DNA of 64,000 nt, taken from Chloroflexota bacterium (GTDB taxonomy: Bacteria; Chloroflexota; Ktedonobacteria; Ktedonobacterales; JADMIN01). This document shows, piece after piece, positions 52,753-61,473 of this stretch. Under the pieces are notes generated by a model. That model searched no databases. It worked only from the letters and a program-made list of their open reading frames with translations, and was not told the DNA's origin. The stretch spans positions 146,633 to 210,632 of the forward strand of contig JAJPKE010000037.1 in the NCBI GenBank assembly GCA_021323855.1, written 5' to 3'. Made by a program: the position numbers and the translations under genes. Each line of letters starts with the position of its first letter. The stretch's first letter is position 1.

Positions 52753-54333
52753 TCAGGCAGAGGCATGCTCTTGTTTCTGGCCGCCGCCGGTCATCAGCAG
52801 GCCAAGCCGCTCTTCAGTGGCGTCTGCTGGCTCGAAGCTGACAATGCGCCCCTCATACATCACGGCGATGCGGTCGGAGAGCGAGCGCACTTCGTCCAAT
52901 TCGGCGGAGACGAGCAGAATCGCCGCGCCGCTATCGCGCTCGGCAACGAGCTGGCGATGGATGAACTCGATGGCACCGATATCTACGCCGCGTGTGGGCT
53001 GCGCCGCGAGCAAGACTTTTGGCTTGCTCGAAAGCTCACGCGCCACGACCACCTTTTGCTGATTGCCACCGGAGAGCGCGCGCGCCGCTATATCAGGCGA
53101 TGGTGTACGGATATCGAACTGTTTGATGAGCCGCTCTGCCCATTCACGAATCGTTTGAAGGCGCAGCATAATGCCTTTCCAGGTGAATGTGTCGTCACGC
53201 TGGTGGCCGAAGATCAGATTATCCGCAATCGAATAGTTCAGCACCAACCCACTTTCGCGCCGGTCTTCTGGAATGTGCGCCATGCCTGCCGAGCGGATTT
53301 TACGCGCGCCGATGTTGGTGATGGCCGCGTCGCCGATCTGAATATGTCCACTCACCACCTGGCGTGTTCCGGCCAGCGCCTCAACGAGTTCACTCTGGCC
53401 GTTGCCCTCCACGCCAGCAATACCGAGAATCTCGCCGCTACGCACCTCCAGTGAGAGGTCACGCACAGCAGGAATACCCTGCTCGGAGGTGACATTCAGA
53501 TGCTCAACGCGCAACAGTGGTTCTCCTGGCTTTGCCGGTGGTTTCTCCACCCGCAGCAGCACGTCGCGCCCCACCATCATGCGCGCAATCTCTTCCTGGT
53601 TCGTCTCTTTGGTTACGAGATGGCCAACCACCTTGCCCCGGCGCAACACCGTGACATTATCGGAGATTTCCAGCACCTCACGCAGCTTATGGGTGATGAA
53701 AATAATCGTCTTGCCGCGTTTCACCAATCCGCGCAACACGACAAAGAGATCGTCGGTCTCCTGTGGCGTCAACACGCCGGTCGGCTCATCGAGAATCAAG
53801 ATATCGGCGCCGCGATACAGCACTTTGAGAATCTCGACCCGTTGCTGCAAACCAACCGGCAGATCGCTGGTGCGGGTGCTGGGATCAATCGCCAGCCCAT
53901 ATTGCGCCGAAAGTTCGCGGATATTCGCGTTAGCTTTGGCTGTGTCGAAGACATCAACGTTGTAGACTGGCTCGCGACCCAGCGTGATATTCTCACCCAC
54001 CGTCAATGGCGGGATCAGCATAAAGTGTTGATGCACCATGCCGATGCCAAGCGCAATGGCGTCGCGTGGGCCAGAGATGTGCGCCAGCTTGCCATTGACA
54101 TAGATTTCACCGGCATCTGGGCGCAACAGACCGTAGAGGACGTTCATCAGCGTGGATTTGCCGGCGCCGTTCTCGCCGACCAGCGCGTGAATCTCCCCCT
54201 TCTGCACAGTGAAGCTCACATTATCGTTGGCAACGACCCCTGGCCATGCTTTACGTATATTGCGCATCTCGATGGCGATGGTTCCTTCATCGCCGGTCAT
54301 CGCCTGCGGTGTCTCCGGTGCTGTTGTACTCAT
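52753..54333 (-). CDS. BMP-type (nucleoside) ABC importer ATP-binding protein
   Basis: 526 aa with two fused ABC domains, the arrangement of sugar/nucleoside importers such as NupA/YufO. Domain 1 has [36 protein letters not shown] and [14 protein letters not shown]. Domain 2 has a degenerate Walker [18 protein letters not shown], then [17 protein letters not shown] and [14 protein letters not shown], where the Walker B D-E is replaced by QP as usual in this subfamily. It follows the two permeases after 45 bp and energises the importer. Confidence 0.92.
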   Translation of the reverse strand: MSTTAPETPQAMTGDEGTIAIEMRNIRKAWPGVVANDNVSFTVQKGEIHALVGENGAGKSTLMNVLYGLLRPDAGEIYVNGKLAHISGPRDAIALGIGMVHQHFMLIPPLTVGENITLGREPVYNVDVFDTAKANANIRELSAQYGLAIDPSTRTSDLPVGLQQRVEILKVLYRGADILILDEPTGVLTPQETDDLFVVLRGLVKRGKTIIFITHKLREVLEISDNVTVLRRGKVVGHLVTKETNQEEIARMMVGRDVLLRVEKPPAKPGEPLLRVEHLNVTSEQGIPAVRDLSLEVRSGEILGIAGVEGNGQSELVEALAGTRQVVSGHIQIGDAAITNIGARKIRSAGMAHIPEDRRESGLVLNYSIADNLIFGHQRDDTFTWKGIMLRLQTIREWAERLIKQFDIRTPSPDIAARALSGGNQQKVVVARELSSKPKVLLAAQPTRGVDIGAIEFIHRQLVAERDSGAAILLVSAELDEVRSLSDRIAVMYEGRIVSFEPADATEERLGLLMTGGGQKQEHASA

Positions 54334-54378
54334 TGTTGTACCCTACTATACCTTCATCAACCTTCATCTTCTCGTCGG

Positions 54379-55329
54379 TTACTCGGACCCAGGCGTATAT
54401 GGTTGACCGTCGGCGGCGGGCGGTATGCTCTTGCCGACCAGGCCAGCCAATACGACCAGGGTGAGGATGTATGGCAGCATGCTCAACAGATCGCGGGAGA
54501 CGTTCAGCGTCGAGTTGTTGGCGACGATGGACGTGCCAAGCCCAAATATCAGGCAGGCGACGAACGAGCCGATGGGCGTCCACTTGCCAAAGATCATCGC
54601 TGCCAGCGCGATATAGCCACGTCCGTCGGTCATGCCGTCGTTGAAGACGTTGGTAATGCCGATGGCCAGGAACGCGCCGGCCAGGCCGGAGAGCAGGCCG
54701 CTGGCGATGACGGAGCCGTAGCGAATCGAATAGACGTTGATGCCGGCTGTGTCCGCTGCCTGTGGGTGCTCGCCAACGGCACGGATGCGCAGGCCCAGGC
54801 GTGTGCGGAACAGCATGAACTGCACAGCTACCAGCAGGAAAAGGCCAACATAGACGATGATATTCTGGTCGAAGAAGATCGGGCCGAAGAAGGGAATCTT
54901 ATCCAGAATCGGGATATGCAGGTAGGGCAACTGCGCCGAGGGCTTGACGGGATTGAAACCCTGGAAATTGGTGATCTTGCTGTTGAGGAAAGCGGTGATG
55001 CCAAAGGCAAAAATGTTGATGGCAACGCCGCTGATGATCTGGTCTGCGCGGAAGCGAATCGAAACGACCGCGTGAATCACTGCCATCAAGCCACCCGCAG
55101 CAATGGCAACGAGCGTTGAAATCCAGGGATTGCCCGTCACCTCAGCCACCGCTACGGCGGCGAAGGCTCCGGTCAGCATCATCCCTTCCATTGCAATATT
55201 GACGACGCCGCTCCGCTCGGAGATGACGCCACCGAGCGCAGGCAGAAGCAAGAGGACCCCCGACTCCAATGTTGTTTGCCACAGAGCCGGCGTGATGAGC
55301 AGGTGTAGTATCTGCCCGATGAGTTGCAT
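54379..55329 (-). CDS. BMP-type ABC importer permease 2
   Basis: 316 aa with about eight to ten helices of the BPD_transp_2 family. LPALGGVISERSGVVNIAMEGMMLTGAF is typical of the NupC/YufQ subunit, as are AIHAVVSIRFRADQIISGVAINIFAFGITAFL, LGLRIRAVGEHPQAADTAGINVYSIRYG and SGLLSGLAGAFLA (EAA-like loop). The start is 26 bp after the first permease. Together they form the hetero-dimeric channel. Confidence 0.92.
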   Translation of the reverse strand: MQLIGQILHLLITPALWQTTLESGVLLLLPALGGVISERSGVVNIAMEGMMLTGAFAAVAVAEVTGNPWISTLVAIAAGGLMAVIHAVVSIRFRADQIISGVAINIFAFGITAFLNSKITNFQGFNPVKPSAQLPYLHIPILDKIPFFGPIFFDQNIIVYVGLFLLVAVQFMLFRTRLGLRIRAVGEHPQAADTAGINVYSIRYGSVIASGLLSGLAGAFLAIGITNVFNDGMTDGRGYIALAAMIFGKWTPIGSFVACLIFGLGTSIVANNSTLNVSRDLLSMLPYILTLVVLAGLVGKSIPPAADGQPYTPGSE

Positions 55330-55355
55330 AGCAATTCCTCCATTTCTCGCAGCTA

Positions 55356-56624
55356 TCAGGCAGTATCGCCGACTTCTGCCGGTTCGGATGGTTCAGTATC
55401 TTCGAGTTCCGTCACGGTTGTTGCGACCATCGGCGCGTCTTCACCCGGCGGGGTCTGGCGGAGCGCAGGAAGGCGAATCTTGAAGGTGCGCAGGAAGTTC
55501 GCGGCAATGCTGAAGAGAATGACCGCCTGGATGATATCTACAAGGTTCTGTGAGACGTTGGCGTTGCCCTGCATGACGGGACCGGCGACGCGCAATGCCG
55601 CGAAGAGGAATGCTGCGAGAATGATGCCAATGGCCGCATTGGCGCCAAGCAGTGCAACGGCGATGGCATCGAAGCCAGTGCTGTCCGTGGCATAGCGAAT
55701 GGTGAGTTGGTGGCTCAGACCTGCGATTTCAACGCCGCCCGCGAGTCCGGCAAACGCGCCGGCGATTAACATGGTGATGATGAGCGTGCGCTTGACGCTG
55801 ATGCCCGCATAGCGCGCCGCGCGCTGATTCTGTCCGACGGCGCGAATCTCATAGCCAAGCGCCGTGCGTTTGAGCAGGATATAGAACAGCACGGCAACAG
55901 CAAAGGCAATCAGGATGCCAGTATGCGCCTGGTAGACGCCTATCGGTTGGCCAAACAACTGGCCGTTACCGTTGAGGAAATGCGGTAATTGTGCTCCTGC
56001 GCCAACGTTGGCTGAAATCTCTGGCTGGCCGGCAAGCTGCATGGGGCCGCCGCGTAAGAGATAGTAGAGGAAAAAGGCAGCAATATAGTTTAGCATGATT
56101 GTCGTGACGACTTCATGCGCGCCGGTAAAGGCTTTGAGGACGCCGACGATACCACCCCAGGCTGCGCCTGCCAGCGTTCCGACGATTAGCACTGCCGGCA
56201 GCAGAATGAATCCAGGCCAACTGGCGTAGTGAATGCCGACGGCGGCGGCGGCTATCGCGCCCATCGTCAGTTGTCCCTGCGCGCCGATGTTGAAGAGGCC
56301 GGCGCGGAACGGCAGCGCAACCGCGAGGCCAGTAAAGATCAACGGAGTGGCAAAGACAATCGTACTGGATATTTCGAGAGCGGGCGTAATCGAACTGTAG
56401 AGGTCACCAGTGCAGAAGAGACCGATGCCACCACAGAAGAGACCCTGATACGCCTGAATTGGGTCGCCGCCGGTGATGAGGACGATGATTGCGCCGATAA
56501 TGAACGCAAAGATCACTGAGCCAATCGGCGCACCGATGAGGCGGCCAAGCTGCTTTGCCCAGATGACCGGCATGGACGTTTCGCCTGGTTTCGCCGGCTT
56601 GGTCGGCGCTTGTGGTGCAGCCAT
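55356..56624 (-). CDS. BMP-type ABC importer permease 1
   Basis: 422 aa from the ATG at 56624 (AGGAG seven bases upstream). NupB/YufP-type permease: FATPLIFTGLAVALPFRAGLFNIGAQGQLTMGA, GAHEVVTTIMLNYIAAFFLYYLLRGG, TALGYEIRAVGQNQRAARYAGISVKR, AGLAGGVEIAG. The N-terminal 40 residues are Pro/Lys-rich, and the C-terminus has a 35-residue acidic tail; both are extra to the usual about 350 aa. It lies 161 bp after the binding protein gene, with a hairpin in between. Confidence 0.92.
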   Translation of the reverse strand: MAAPQAPTKPAKPGETSMPVIWAKQLGRLIGAPIGSVIFAFIIGAIIVLITGGDPIQAYQGLFCGGIGLFCTGDLYSSITPALEISSTIVFATPLIFTGLAVALPFRAGLFNIGAQGQLTMGAIAAAAVGIHYASWPGFILLPAVLIVGTLAGAAWGGIVGVLKAFTGAHEVVTTIMLNYIAAFFLYYLLRGGPMQLAGQPEISANVGAGAQLPHFLNGNGQLFGQPIGVYQAHTGILIAFAVAVLFYILLKRTALGYEIRAVGQNQRAARYAGISVKRTLIITMLIAGAFAGLAGGVEIAGLSHQLTIRYATDSTGFDAIAVALLGANAAIGIILAAFLFAALRVAGPVMQGNANVSQNLVDIIQAVILFSIAANFLRTFKIRLPALRQTPPGEDAPMVATTVTELEDTEPSEPAEVGDTA

Positions 56625-56683
56625 AAAACGCTCCTGGATGTTGCGCCTGAGCATCTTGCGATGCTGAGGCTACTCTGAAGAGC

Positions 56684-56712
56684 GGAGGCGGGCACACATC
56701 GTACCCGCCTCC
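56684..56712 (-). terminator. Stem-loop between binding-protein and permease genes
   Basis: GGAGGCGGG (56684-56692) pairs with CCCGCCTCC (56704-56712), loop 11 nt. A smaller GCATC/GATGC hairpin sits at 56651-56664. In many importer operons such a structure stabilises the binding-protein message or partly terminates transcription, giving more binding protein than permease. Confidence 0.55.
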
Positions 56713-56785
56713 TGGTGTTACCGACGTATCTTACCCTGTATTATGGAAAATCAAGAGATGCAGCGGCAACCCCATGTTTTCGTGC

Positions 56786-57832
56786 TTACCAGCTTCGCTG
56801 CGTCGGTGGCGTCAGCGTGCCAGCTTTGATCGCGTTCTCAACTTTGGTGACTTCGGCAGTGATGTCACTGCTGAGGGTGATATTGCCAGGAGCGAAGCCA
56901 ACGCCACCGTTTTGCAGCGTGAAGGCTGGCTCGTTGGCGCCCTGGAAGTGACCATTCACCACGTCTTTGATGGCAAGGTAGGTGGCAACTTCGACACGCT
57001 TCACTGCGCTGGCGATCACATTCTGCGCGTCTGCCTTCTGATCGGTGTCTACGCCAATGCTATAGACGCCAGCCGTATCGGCTGCCTGGAGCGCGCCAAG
57101 CCCACAACCACCGGCGACCTGGAAGACGATATCCGATCCCAGACCAATCTGGCTATTTGCTACTGCTTTACACTTCGTCGGGTCGGAGAAGTCTTGCGAG
57201 TAACCGACGAGGACATTGACGCCCGGATCTTCCATCTGCGCAGCCCACTTGTAGCCGGCGATGTATTTGTCCACTGGCGGAATGCTGACGCCACCAACGG
57301 CGCTGATGGTGTTCTTCTTGAGCTTGGTCGTGCCACCCTTCTCCAGCATTCCGGCAATTACCCCAACCAATGCGCCAGCCTCCTGCTCATGGAAGAGCAG
57401 CGGTTCGACATTTGGCAGTGTCAGGCTGTTGCCATTGGCGTCGCTTGGTGTAGAGTCAATTATTGCGAAGTGGACGTTGGGGTATTGCTTGGCCACCGTT
57501 GCCACCGCCTGCGCCATCAAGAAGCCAACGGCGATCACCAAATTATAGCCCTGCGAAGCGAAACCCTGGAGGTTCGGGATATAATCTGCGTCGCTCTTGG
57601 ACTCTTTGACGCTGCCGACTACATTAGAGAAGTCGTGCATAGCATTTTGCAGACCTACATAGGCCAGATGGTTGAACCCTTTGTCGTTGAGGCCGCCGGT
57701 ATCAGTTACCAGACCAACCTTGACTTTTGGGCCGCTGCTGCTGTTACCGCCACTGCCACAGGCGGCGAGCGCCGGCACAAGCAGCAACAAGAGCGCGCCA
57801 ATGACGACGAATTGCAAACGAGAACGTTTCAT
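56786..57832 (-). CDS. BMP-family substrate-binding lipoprotein
   Basis: 348 aa. A lipoprotein signal (basic start MKRSRLQ, hydrophobic core, lipobox LAAC at about 22-25) and a Gly/Ser spacer are followed by the BMP domain. VGLVTDTGGLNDKGFNHLAYVGLQ is the family hallmark, then NLVIAVGFLMAQAV, HFAIIDSTPSDA, LFHEQEAGALVGVIAGML, VGGVSIPPVDKYIAGYKWAAQ and QVAGGCGLGALQAADTAGVYSIGVDTDQ. Known members bind nucleosides or purines. GGGGAG lies eight bases ahead of the ATG. First gene of the importer operon. Confidence 0.93.
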   Translation of the reverse strand: MKRSRLQFVVIGALLLLLVPALAACGSGGNSSSGPKVKVGLVTDTGGLNDKGFNHLAYVGLQNAMHDFSNVVGSVKESKSDADYIPNLQGFASQGYNLVIAVGFLMAQAVATVAKQYPNVHFAIIDSTPSDANGNSLTLPNVEPLLFHEQEAGALVGVIAGMLEKGGTTKLKKNTISAVGGVSIPPVDKYIAGYKWAAQMEDPGVNVLVGYSQDFSDPTKCKAVANSQIGLGSDIVFQVAGGCGLGALQAADTAGVYSIGVDTDQKADAQNVIASAVKRVEVATYLAIKDVVNGHFQGANEPAFTLQNGGVGFAPGNITLSSDITAEVTKVENAIKAGTLTPPTQRSW

Positions 57833-57843
57833 AAGTCTCCCCT

Positions 57844-57861
57844 TCTACCATCGTTGGTAGA
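57844..57861 (-). promoter_or_regulatory. Hairpin/operator in the importer leader
   Basis: TCTACCA (57844-57850) and TGGTAGA (57855-57861) with a TCGT spacer, immediately upstream of the ribosome site of the binding-protein gene. It could be an operator or a structure affecting translation. Confidence 0.45.
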
Positions 57862-57933
57862 TAGATCGCTCCACGCCGGGACATTCAGTACGCGGAAGGA
57901 AGGATGAGGCGTGGAGCATAAGTGATGGGTACT

Positions 57934-57962
57934 ACTATATCAGGCGAACAAATCCTGTGCAA
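57934..57962 (-). promoter_or_regulatory. Sigma-70-like promoter of the importer operon
   Basis: On the minus strand, a TTGCAC -35 (57957-57962), a 17-bp spacer and a TATAGT -10 (57934-57939, five of six consensus bases). It lies about 100 bp upstream of the binding-protein ATG. Confidence 0.5.
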
Positions 57963-58090
57963 GAACACAAGAGCCTGAATACTATACGCCAAAACTGAAC
58001 TGTTTCTCACGTACTGATTTGATCGCTCTCCGTATGCTCGCCACTGCGAACTGTTTGCCATTCGAGAGCCGGCATCATGAGATGTAGCAT

Positions 58091-58132
58091 AAAAAGTGCC
58101 CTCTTCACTCGCATGACTGAAAGTGAAGAGGG
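58091..58132 (-). terminator. Rho-independent terminator of ilvE
   Basis: AGTGAAGAGGG (58122-58132) and CCCTCTTCACT (58099-58109) form a perfect 11-bp stem with a 12-nt loop. On the minus strand it is followed by CAC and TTTTT (58095-58091). It lies about 20 bp after the ilvE stop. Confidence 0.9.
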
Positions 58133-58151
58133 AATACTACCAGGTGGACGG

Positions 58152-59240
58152 CTAACTCTTGCTAGCGCGCGCAACTTTGTTGCGTGACCCTGACGACTTC
58201 ACATGGCCGTTGTGCCCGTTGTGCCCAGTATGCCCATTGTGGCTGCTCTGCTCACTAGCGACGGCATGGTCGGCGTCGCGCGTCGCAGTGCTGGTGGCGC
58301 CGAAGCAGGGTGTACACCAATCCATATACTCCGGGCGCATGCCACGAACGACCTCCGCGTAGAGACGCTGAATCTCGCTCGCAACGGGACCAACCTTGCC
58401 GCTACCGATTGGGCGGTGATCCACCTCCACAACCGGCGCAATCTGCGCTCCGGTGCCGGTGAGGATGATTTCATCGGCGCCATAGAGTTCGGTGCGGTCA
58501 ATCACACGCTCGCGAGTGATGCGATCCATTTCGCGGCGTGCAAGCTGTATCACCGTGTCGCGCGTAACGCCCAGCAAAATATTCTCCGAAGGCGGCGGCG
58601 TGACCAGCTCGCTGCCCAGGACCAGGAAAATATTCTCGGCGCTGCCCTCACTGACATGTCCCTCGGCGGTGAGCATGATGGCCTCGTCGAAACCGTTCTG
58701 CAACGCTTCGGTTTTGGCGAAGGCGCTATTGACATATGCGCCGGAGATTTTTGCCCGCGCGGGAATCATATTGTCATCCACCCGCCGCCAGGACGAAACA
58801 CCGCAGCGCAGCCCGGTCGTCGAGACATAATCGCCCATCGGGACGGCGTACATGGTGAAGTGATCGTGCAACTCATGCAGTTTGACGCCGATGATCTCAT
58901 CAGCCTTATACGCAAACGGGCGGACATAACAGTTCTCACGCAGCCCATTGCGGCGGACCAGTTCGGCGGAGATGTCTACCAGTTCTTGCACCGAATAGGG
59001 GAGCGCGATGTTCATGATGCGACAGGAGCGATGCAGACGTTCATAGTGTTCGCGCGCGCGGAAGATGTAGGTTTCTTGCGTTTGGGTGTTCCAATAGCCG
59101 CGTAGCCCCTCGAAGCACCCCGTTCCATACGACAATGCGTGGGTCATCACGCCTACTTGCGCCTGATGGGCGGGAATGAACTCGCCGTTCAGGAATACCA
59201 CCATGTCAGTTCGCTGCGAAAGAGCAGCCGTGTTGGACAC
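58152..59240 (-). CDS. ilvE: Branched-chain amino acid aminotransferase
   Basis: 362 aa from the GTG at 59240 (AGGAGG nine bases upstream; a GTG at 59246 is only three bases from it). Class IV PLP fold: VVFLNGEFIPAHQAQVGVM, ALSYGTGCFEGLRGYW, YVRPFAYKADEIIG, the PLP Lys in ARAKISGAYVNSAFAKTEAL, FDEAIMLTAEGHVSEGSAENIFLV, GVTRDTVIQLA and IILTGTGAQIAPVVEVDHR. The G-T-G-A turn and EGSAENIF fit IlvE rather than D-amino acid enzymes. It transaminates Leu/Ile/Val. The C-terminal 65 residues, including NGH repeats and a Ser/Lys end, are extra to the family. Confidence 0.92.
   Translation of the reverse strand: MSNTAALSQRTDMVVFLNGEFIPAHQAQVGVMTHALSYGTGCFEGLRGYWNTQTQETYIFRAREHYERLHRSCRIMNIALPYSVQELVDISAELVRRNGLRENCYVRPFAYKADEIIGVKLHELHDHFTMYAVPMGDYVSTTGLRCGVSSWRRVDDNMIPARAKISGAYVNSAFAKTEALQNGFDEAIMLTAEGHVSEGSAENIFLVLGSELVTPPPSENILLGVTRDTVIQLARREMDRITRERVIDRTELYGADEIILTGTGAQIAPVVEVDHRPIGSGKVGPVASEIQRLYAEVVRGMRPEYMDWCTPCFGATSTATRDADHAVASEQSSHNGHTGHNGHNGHVKSSGSRNKVARASKS
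58198..58242 (-). repeat. 9-bp repeat encoding NGH/TGH in the IlvE tail
   Basis: Plus-strand units CCGTTGTGC at 58207-58215 and 58216-58224 are identical. CCAGTATGC (58225-58233), CCATTGTGG (58234-58242) and TTCACATGG (58198-58206) are degenerate copies. On the minus strand they give an Asn-Gly-His run. Confidence 0.7.
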
Positions 59241-59452
59241 GTTCACATGCCTCCTCTGTGTTGGCGCCGTTGCCGCTACATGGGGAATGGGCTTTTCGCC
59301 GTCGGCGCGCTTTGCCTACGGCCCAGGTAGAAAGGGCGCAGCAATCCATACAGCCGATTGTCGCCACCTCTACCCCAACGATACGCCTGAAAGCAAGAAC
59401 GTGTCAAGATGCAATCTGGATAGCAAGGCGTCTCCCTGGCACTACTCAACGC

Positions 59453-60355
59453 TTAAAATGTGCGTTTTCCGGCGGCAGAAAGCGCCAGTTCGGTTGCCAG
59501 GACGGCGGTGCGGTTCGCCTGGTCGAGAATCGGGTTGACTTCCACGAAATCCAGGCTCACCATCTTGCTGCTTTCGGCCACTAATTCCATCGCCATGTGT
59601 GCTTCGCGGTAGGTGATGCCCCCGTGGACGGGCGTGCCGACACCCGGCGCCTCCGATGGGTCTACGACATCCATATCAAAGCTAATGTGAATACCCTTTG
59701 TGTTGCTCGCAGCCAGTTCGAGGGCCTCACGCGTGACCTCGTAGATGCCACGGCGGTCTATTTCAGACATCGGGAAGACATGTACACCTGCCTCGCGCAG
59801 CAGCAACACCTCGCCAGGGTCCAGATCGCGTGCGCCGACGATAGCGATGTGGCGCGGGTCTACATGACGCGCTTTTCCGCTTGTATTCGCCGTGTTGACG
59901 AGGCGAGCGTCGCCAAAGCCGGCCAGTGCGCCGAGGATCATCCCGTGAATGTTGCCGGAGGGGCTGGTTTCGTTGGTGTTGAAATCCGCGTGCGCATCGA
60001 ACCAGATGACGCCGATTTCCCCAAGCGCGTTCGCTGCGCCGCTGGCGGAGCCGAGGGCGATGCTGTGATCGCCGCCAAGCGTAATTGGCAGCGCGCCATC
60101 GTTGATGCTCTTCGTCACGCGGGCCGCTAGCTCGTTACAGCAGTGGACGATCTGATCGAGGTATTTCAGCTTAGGATCGCCGTGTGGGCGGGTTTCGCGC
60201 CCTTCGACGGGGATTGTGCCGAGATCTTCGACCTCGTGGCCGAGCAGACGCAGCCGCTCGCTGATGTTGGCATAACGAATGGCGCTTGGCCCCATGTCTA
60301 CACCGCGCCGGTCTGCGCCGAGGTCCATTGGCACGCCCAGAATATTGATACGCAT
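59453..60355 (-). CDS. rocF: Arginase
   Basis: 300 aa of the ureohydrolase family with all metal ligands: LGGDHSIALGS (His), IWFDAHADFNT (Asp, His, Asp) and HISFDMDVVDPSEAPG (two Asp). The start GVPMDLGADRRGVDMGPSAIR and SGNIHGMILGALAG are typical of RocF-type arginases and differ from agmatinases. It hydrolyses arginine to ornithine and urea. It lies 213 bp upstream of ilvE on the same strand and may share amino acid catabolic regulation. Confidence 0.93.
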   Translation of the reverse strand: MRINILGVPMDLGADRRGVDMGPSAIRYANISERLRLLGHEVEDLGTIPVEGRETRPHGDPKLKYLDQIVHCCNELAARVTKSINDGALPITLGGDHSIALGSASGAANALGEIGVIWFDAHADFNTNETSPSGNIHGMILGALAGFGDARLVNTANTSGKARHVDPRHIAIVGARDLDPGEVLLLREAGVHVFPMSEIDRRGIYEVTREALELAASNTKGIHISFDMDVVDPSEAPGVGTPVHGGITYREAHMAMELVAESSKMVSLDFVEVNPILDQANRTAVLATELALSAAGKRTF

Positions 60356-60503
60356 AAACAGTGTTACCTTGTGGTGATTGCCGCAGATGGGCGCCGTTGC
60401 CCGCCGTGTGGCGCATCGCCATATGGAGGGCGATGCCGCCGCGTAGTATATCGCTTTGTTCGCCCTGGTGTCCAGGCTATAAGGGAATCAGGGGTACTTG
60501 TCC

Positions 60504-61418
60504 ATGAATAGCACCCTCGCTATTTCTGCTTTTGCTGATGAGTTCACCACGTTGCGCGAAATACATGATACGATAAGCGAGATGGCAGTATGGGTGATGT
60601 TGGTTGTTCGCCGCTCGCTTTGTTTGAGGAGGTTTCATCTGTTTACCAATCTGGTCACGCAGATTCTCACCCTGCTGGGAAACGTGCCGCCGCCTGTGGT
60701 CTATCTCATCCTTGCGCTGTGGATTGGGGTGGATTGCGCCGGCATACCAGTCCCTATGGAGCCGGTGCTGCTCTTTACCGGCGCGCTGGCGGCGCAGGGC
60801 AGGATATCGCTGGCGCTGGCGCTTGTGAGCGCCACCTTCGGCGCGCTGCTCTTCGCCAGCCTTGCCTATACTATTGGGCGGCGTATTCGGGGGGAGACGC
60901 TGGTGCGAGCAGGCCACTATGTTGGGTTTACCCAGGCGCGCGCCGACCACCTCGATCTCTGGCTGCGGCGTCGCGGACTGCTCGGCGTTATCGTGGCCTC
61001 TGTCTGCCCAATGTTACGCACGTTCAGTGGCTATCTGATGGGTATGGCGCAGGTTGCACGCTCTGCCTTCATTCTTGGCGTTATCATCGGTGCGGGCTGC
61101 TATAGCGCCTTCTGGCTGGCGCTCGGTACGGAGCTTGGCGAAGAGTATCGCGAACCATTACATCTGCTTGATCAACTTGGCATCGCCGGGGCGCTGGTGC
61201 TCGTGGCTGGTGTCGTCGTTATCATCGTGTTGCATCACCTCTGGGGGCGTATGGCGCTCTCTCGTGTTGCTGCGCATTACCATCGTCATCATCACACACA
61301 TCATCGCCAAGAAAGCCAGGACGAAAGCCCGCCAGACCAGAGAGTTCGCGTGCAGGTAGATCAGGCGTATAACCAATCCGTCCAGGAGCCTGCTCGCCAG
61401 CAACCCCGCGAGCAATGA
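60504..61418 (+). CDS. DedA-family membrane protein with His-rich tail
   Basis: 304 aa from the ATG at 60504 (AGGGG nine bases upstream). The family core begins at about 55: LTLLGNVPPPVVYLILALWIGVDCAGIPVPMEPVLLFTGALAA (the G-x-P-x-P-x-E motif), then ALVSATFGALLFASLAYTIGRRIRG, RRRGLLGVIVASVCPMLRTFSGYLMGMAQV (R-x3-G loop) and FILGVIIGAGCYSAFWLALGTELGE. Known DedA proteins flip lipid carriers or maintain proton motive force. The first 50 residues are not typical, and a later start is possible. The tail contains HYHRHHHTHHRQE, a possible metal-binding stretch. Confidence 0.85.
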   Translation: MNSTLAISAFADEFTTLREIHDTISEMAVWVMLVVRRSLCLRRFHLFTNLVTQILTLLGNVPPPVVYLILALWIGVDCAGIPVPMEPVLLFTGALAAQGRISLALALVSATFGALLFASLAYTIGRRIRGETLVRAGHYVGFTQARADHLDLWLRRRGLLGVIVASVCPMLRTFSGYLMGMAQVARSAFILGVIIGAGCYSAFWLALGTELGEEYREPLHLLDQLGIAGALVLVAGVVVIIVLHHLWGRMALSRVAAHYHRHHHTHHRQESQDESPPDQRVRVQVDQAYNQSVQEPARQQPREQ

Positions 61419-61473
61419 GCTGCCCCGGAGAAACCGGCGCATCGGCTTCTATCAGGAGTTCAAGAGTTCAGGA

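Larger units (their letters stand above)
57833..58151. other. Intergenic region of 319 bp
   Basis: It holds the leader hairpin and the promoter of the importer operon, then the terminator of ilvE (each listed separately). No ORF is supported. Confidence 0.6.

Noticed and set aside
53500..55119. 539-codon open frame on the plus strand
   Set aside because: Antisense to the importer ATPase and permease genes, both of which have full family motifs. Its His/Gln/Arg-rich composition is typical of a high-G+C shadow.
56774..57907. 377-codon open frame on the plus strand
   Set aside because: Antisense to the BMP lipoprotein gene, whose lipobox and family hallmark are clear.
58203..59105. 300-codon open frame on the plus strand
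   Set aside because: Antisense to ilvE; no domain, and ilvE motifs are complete.
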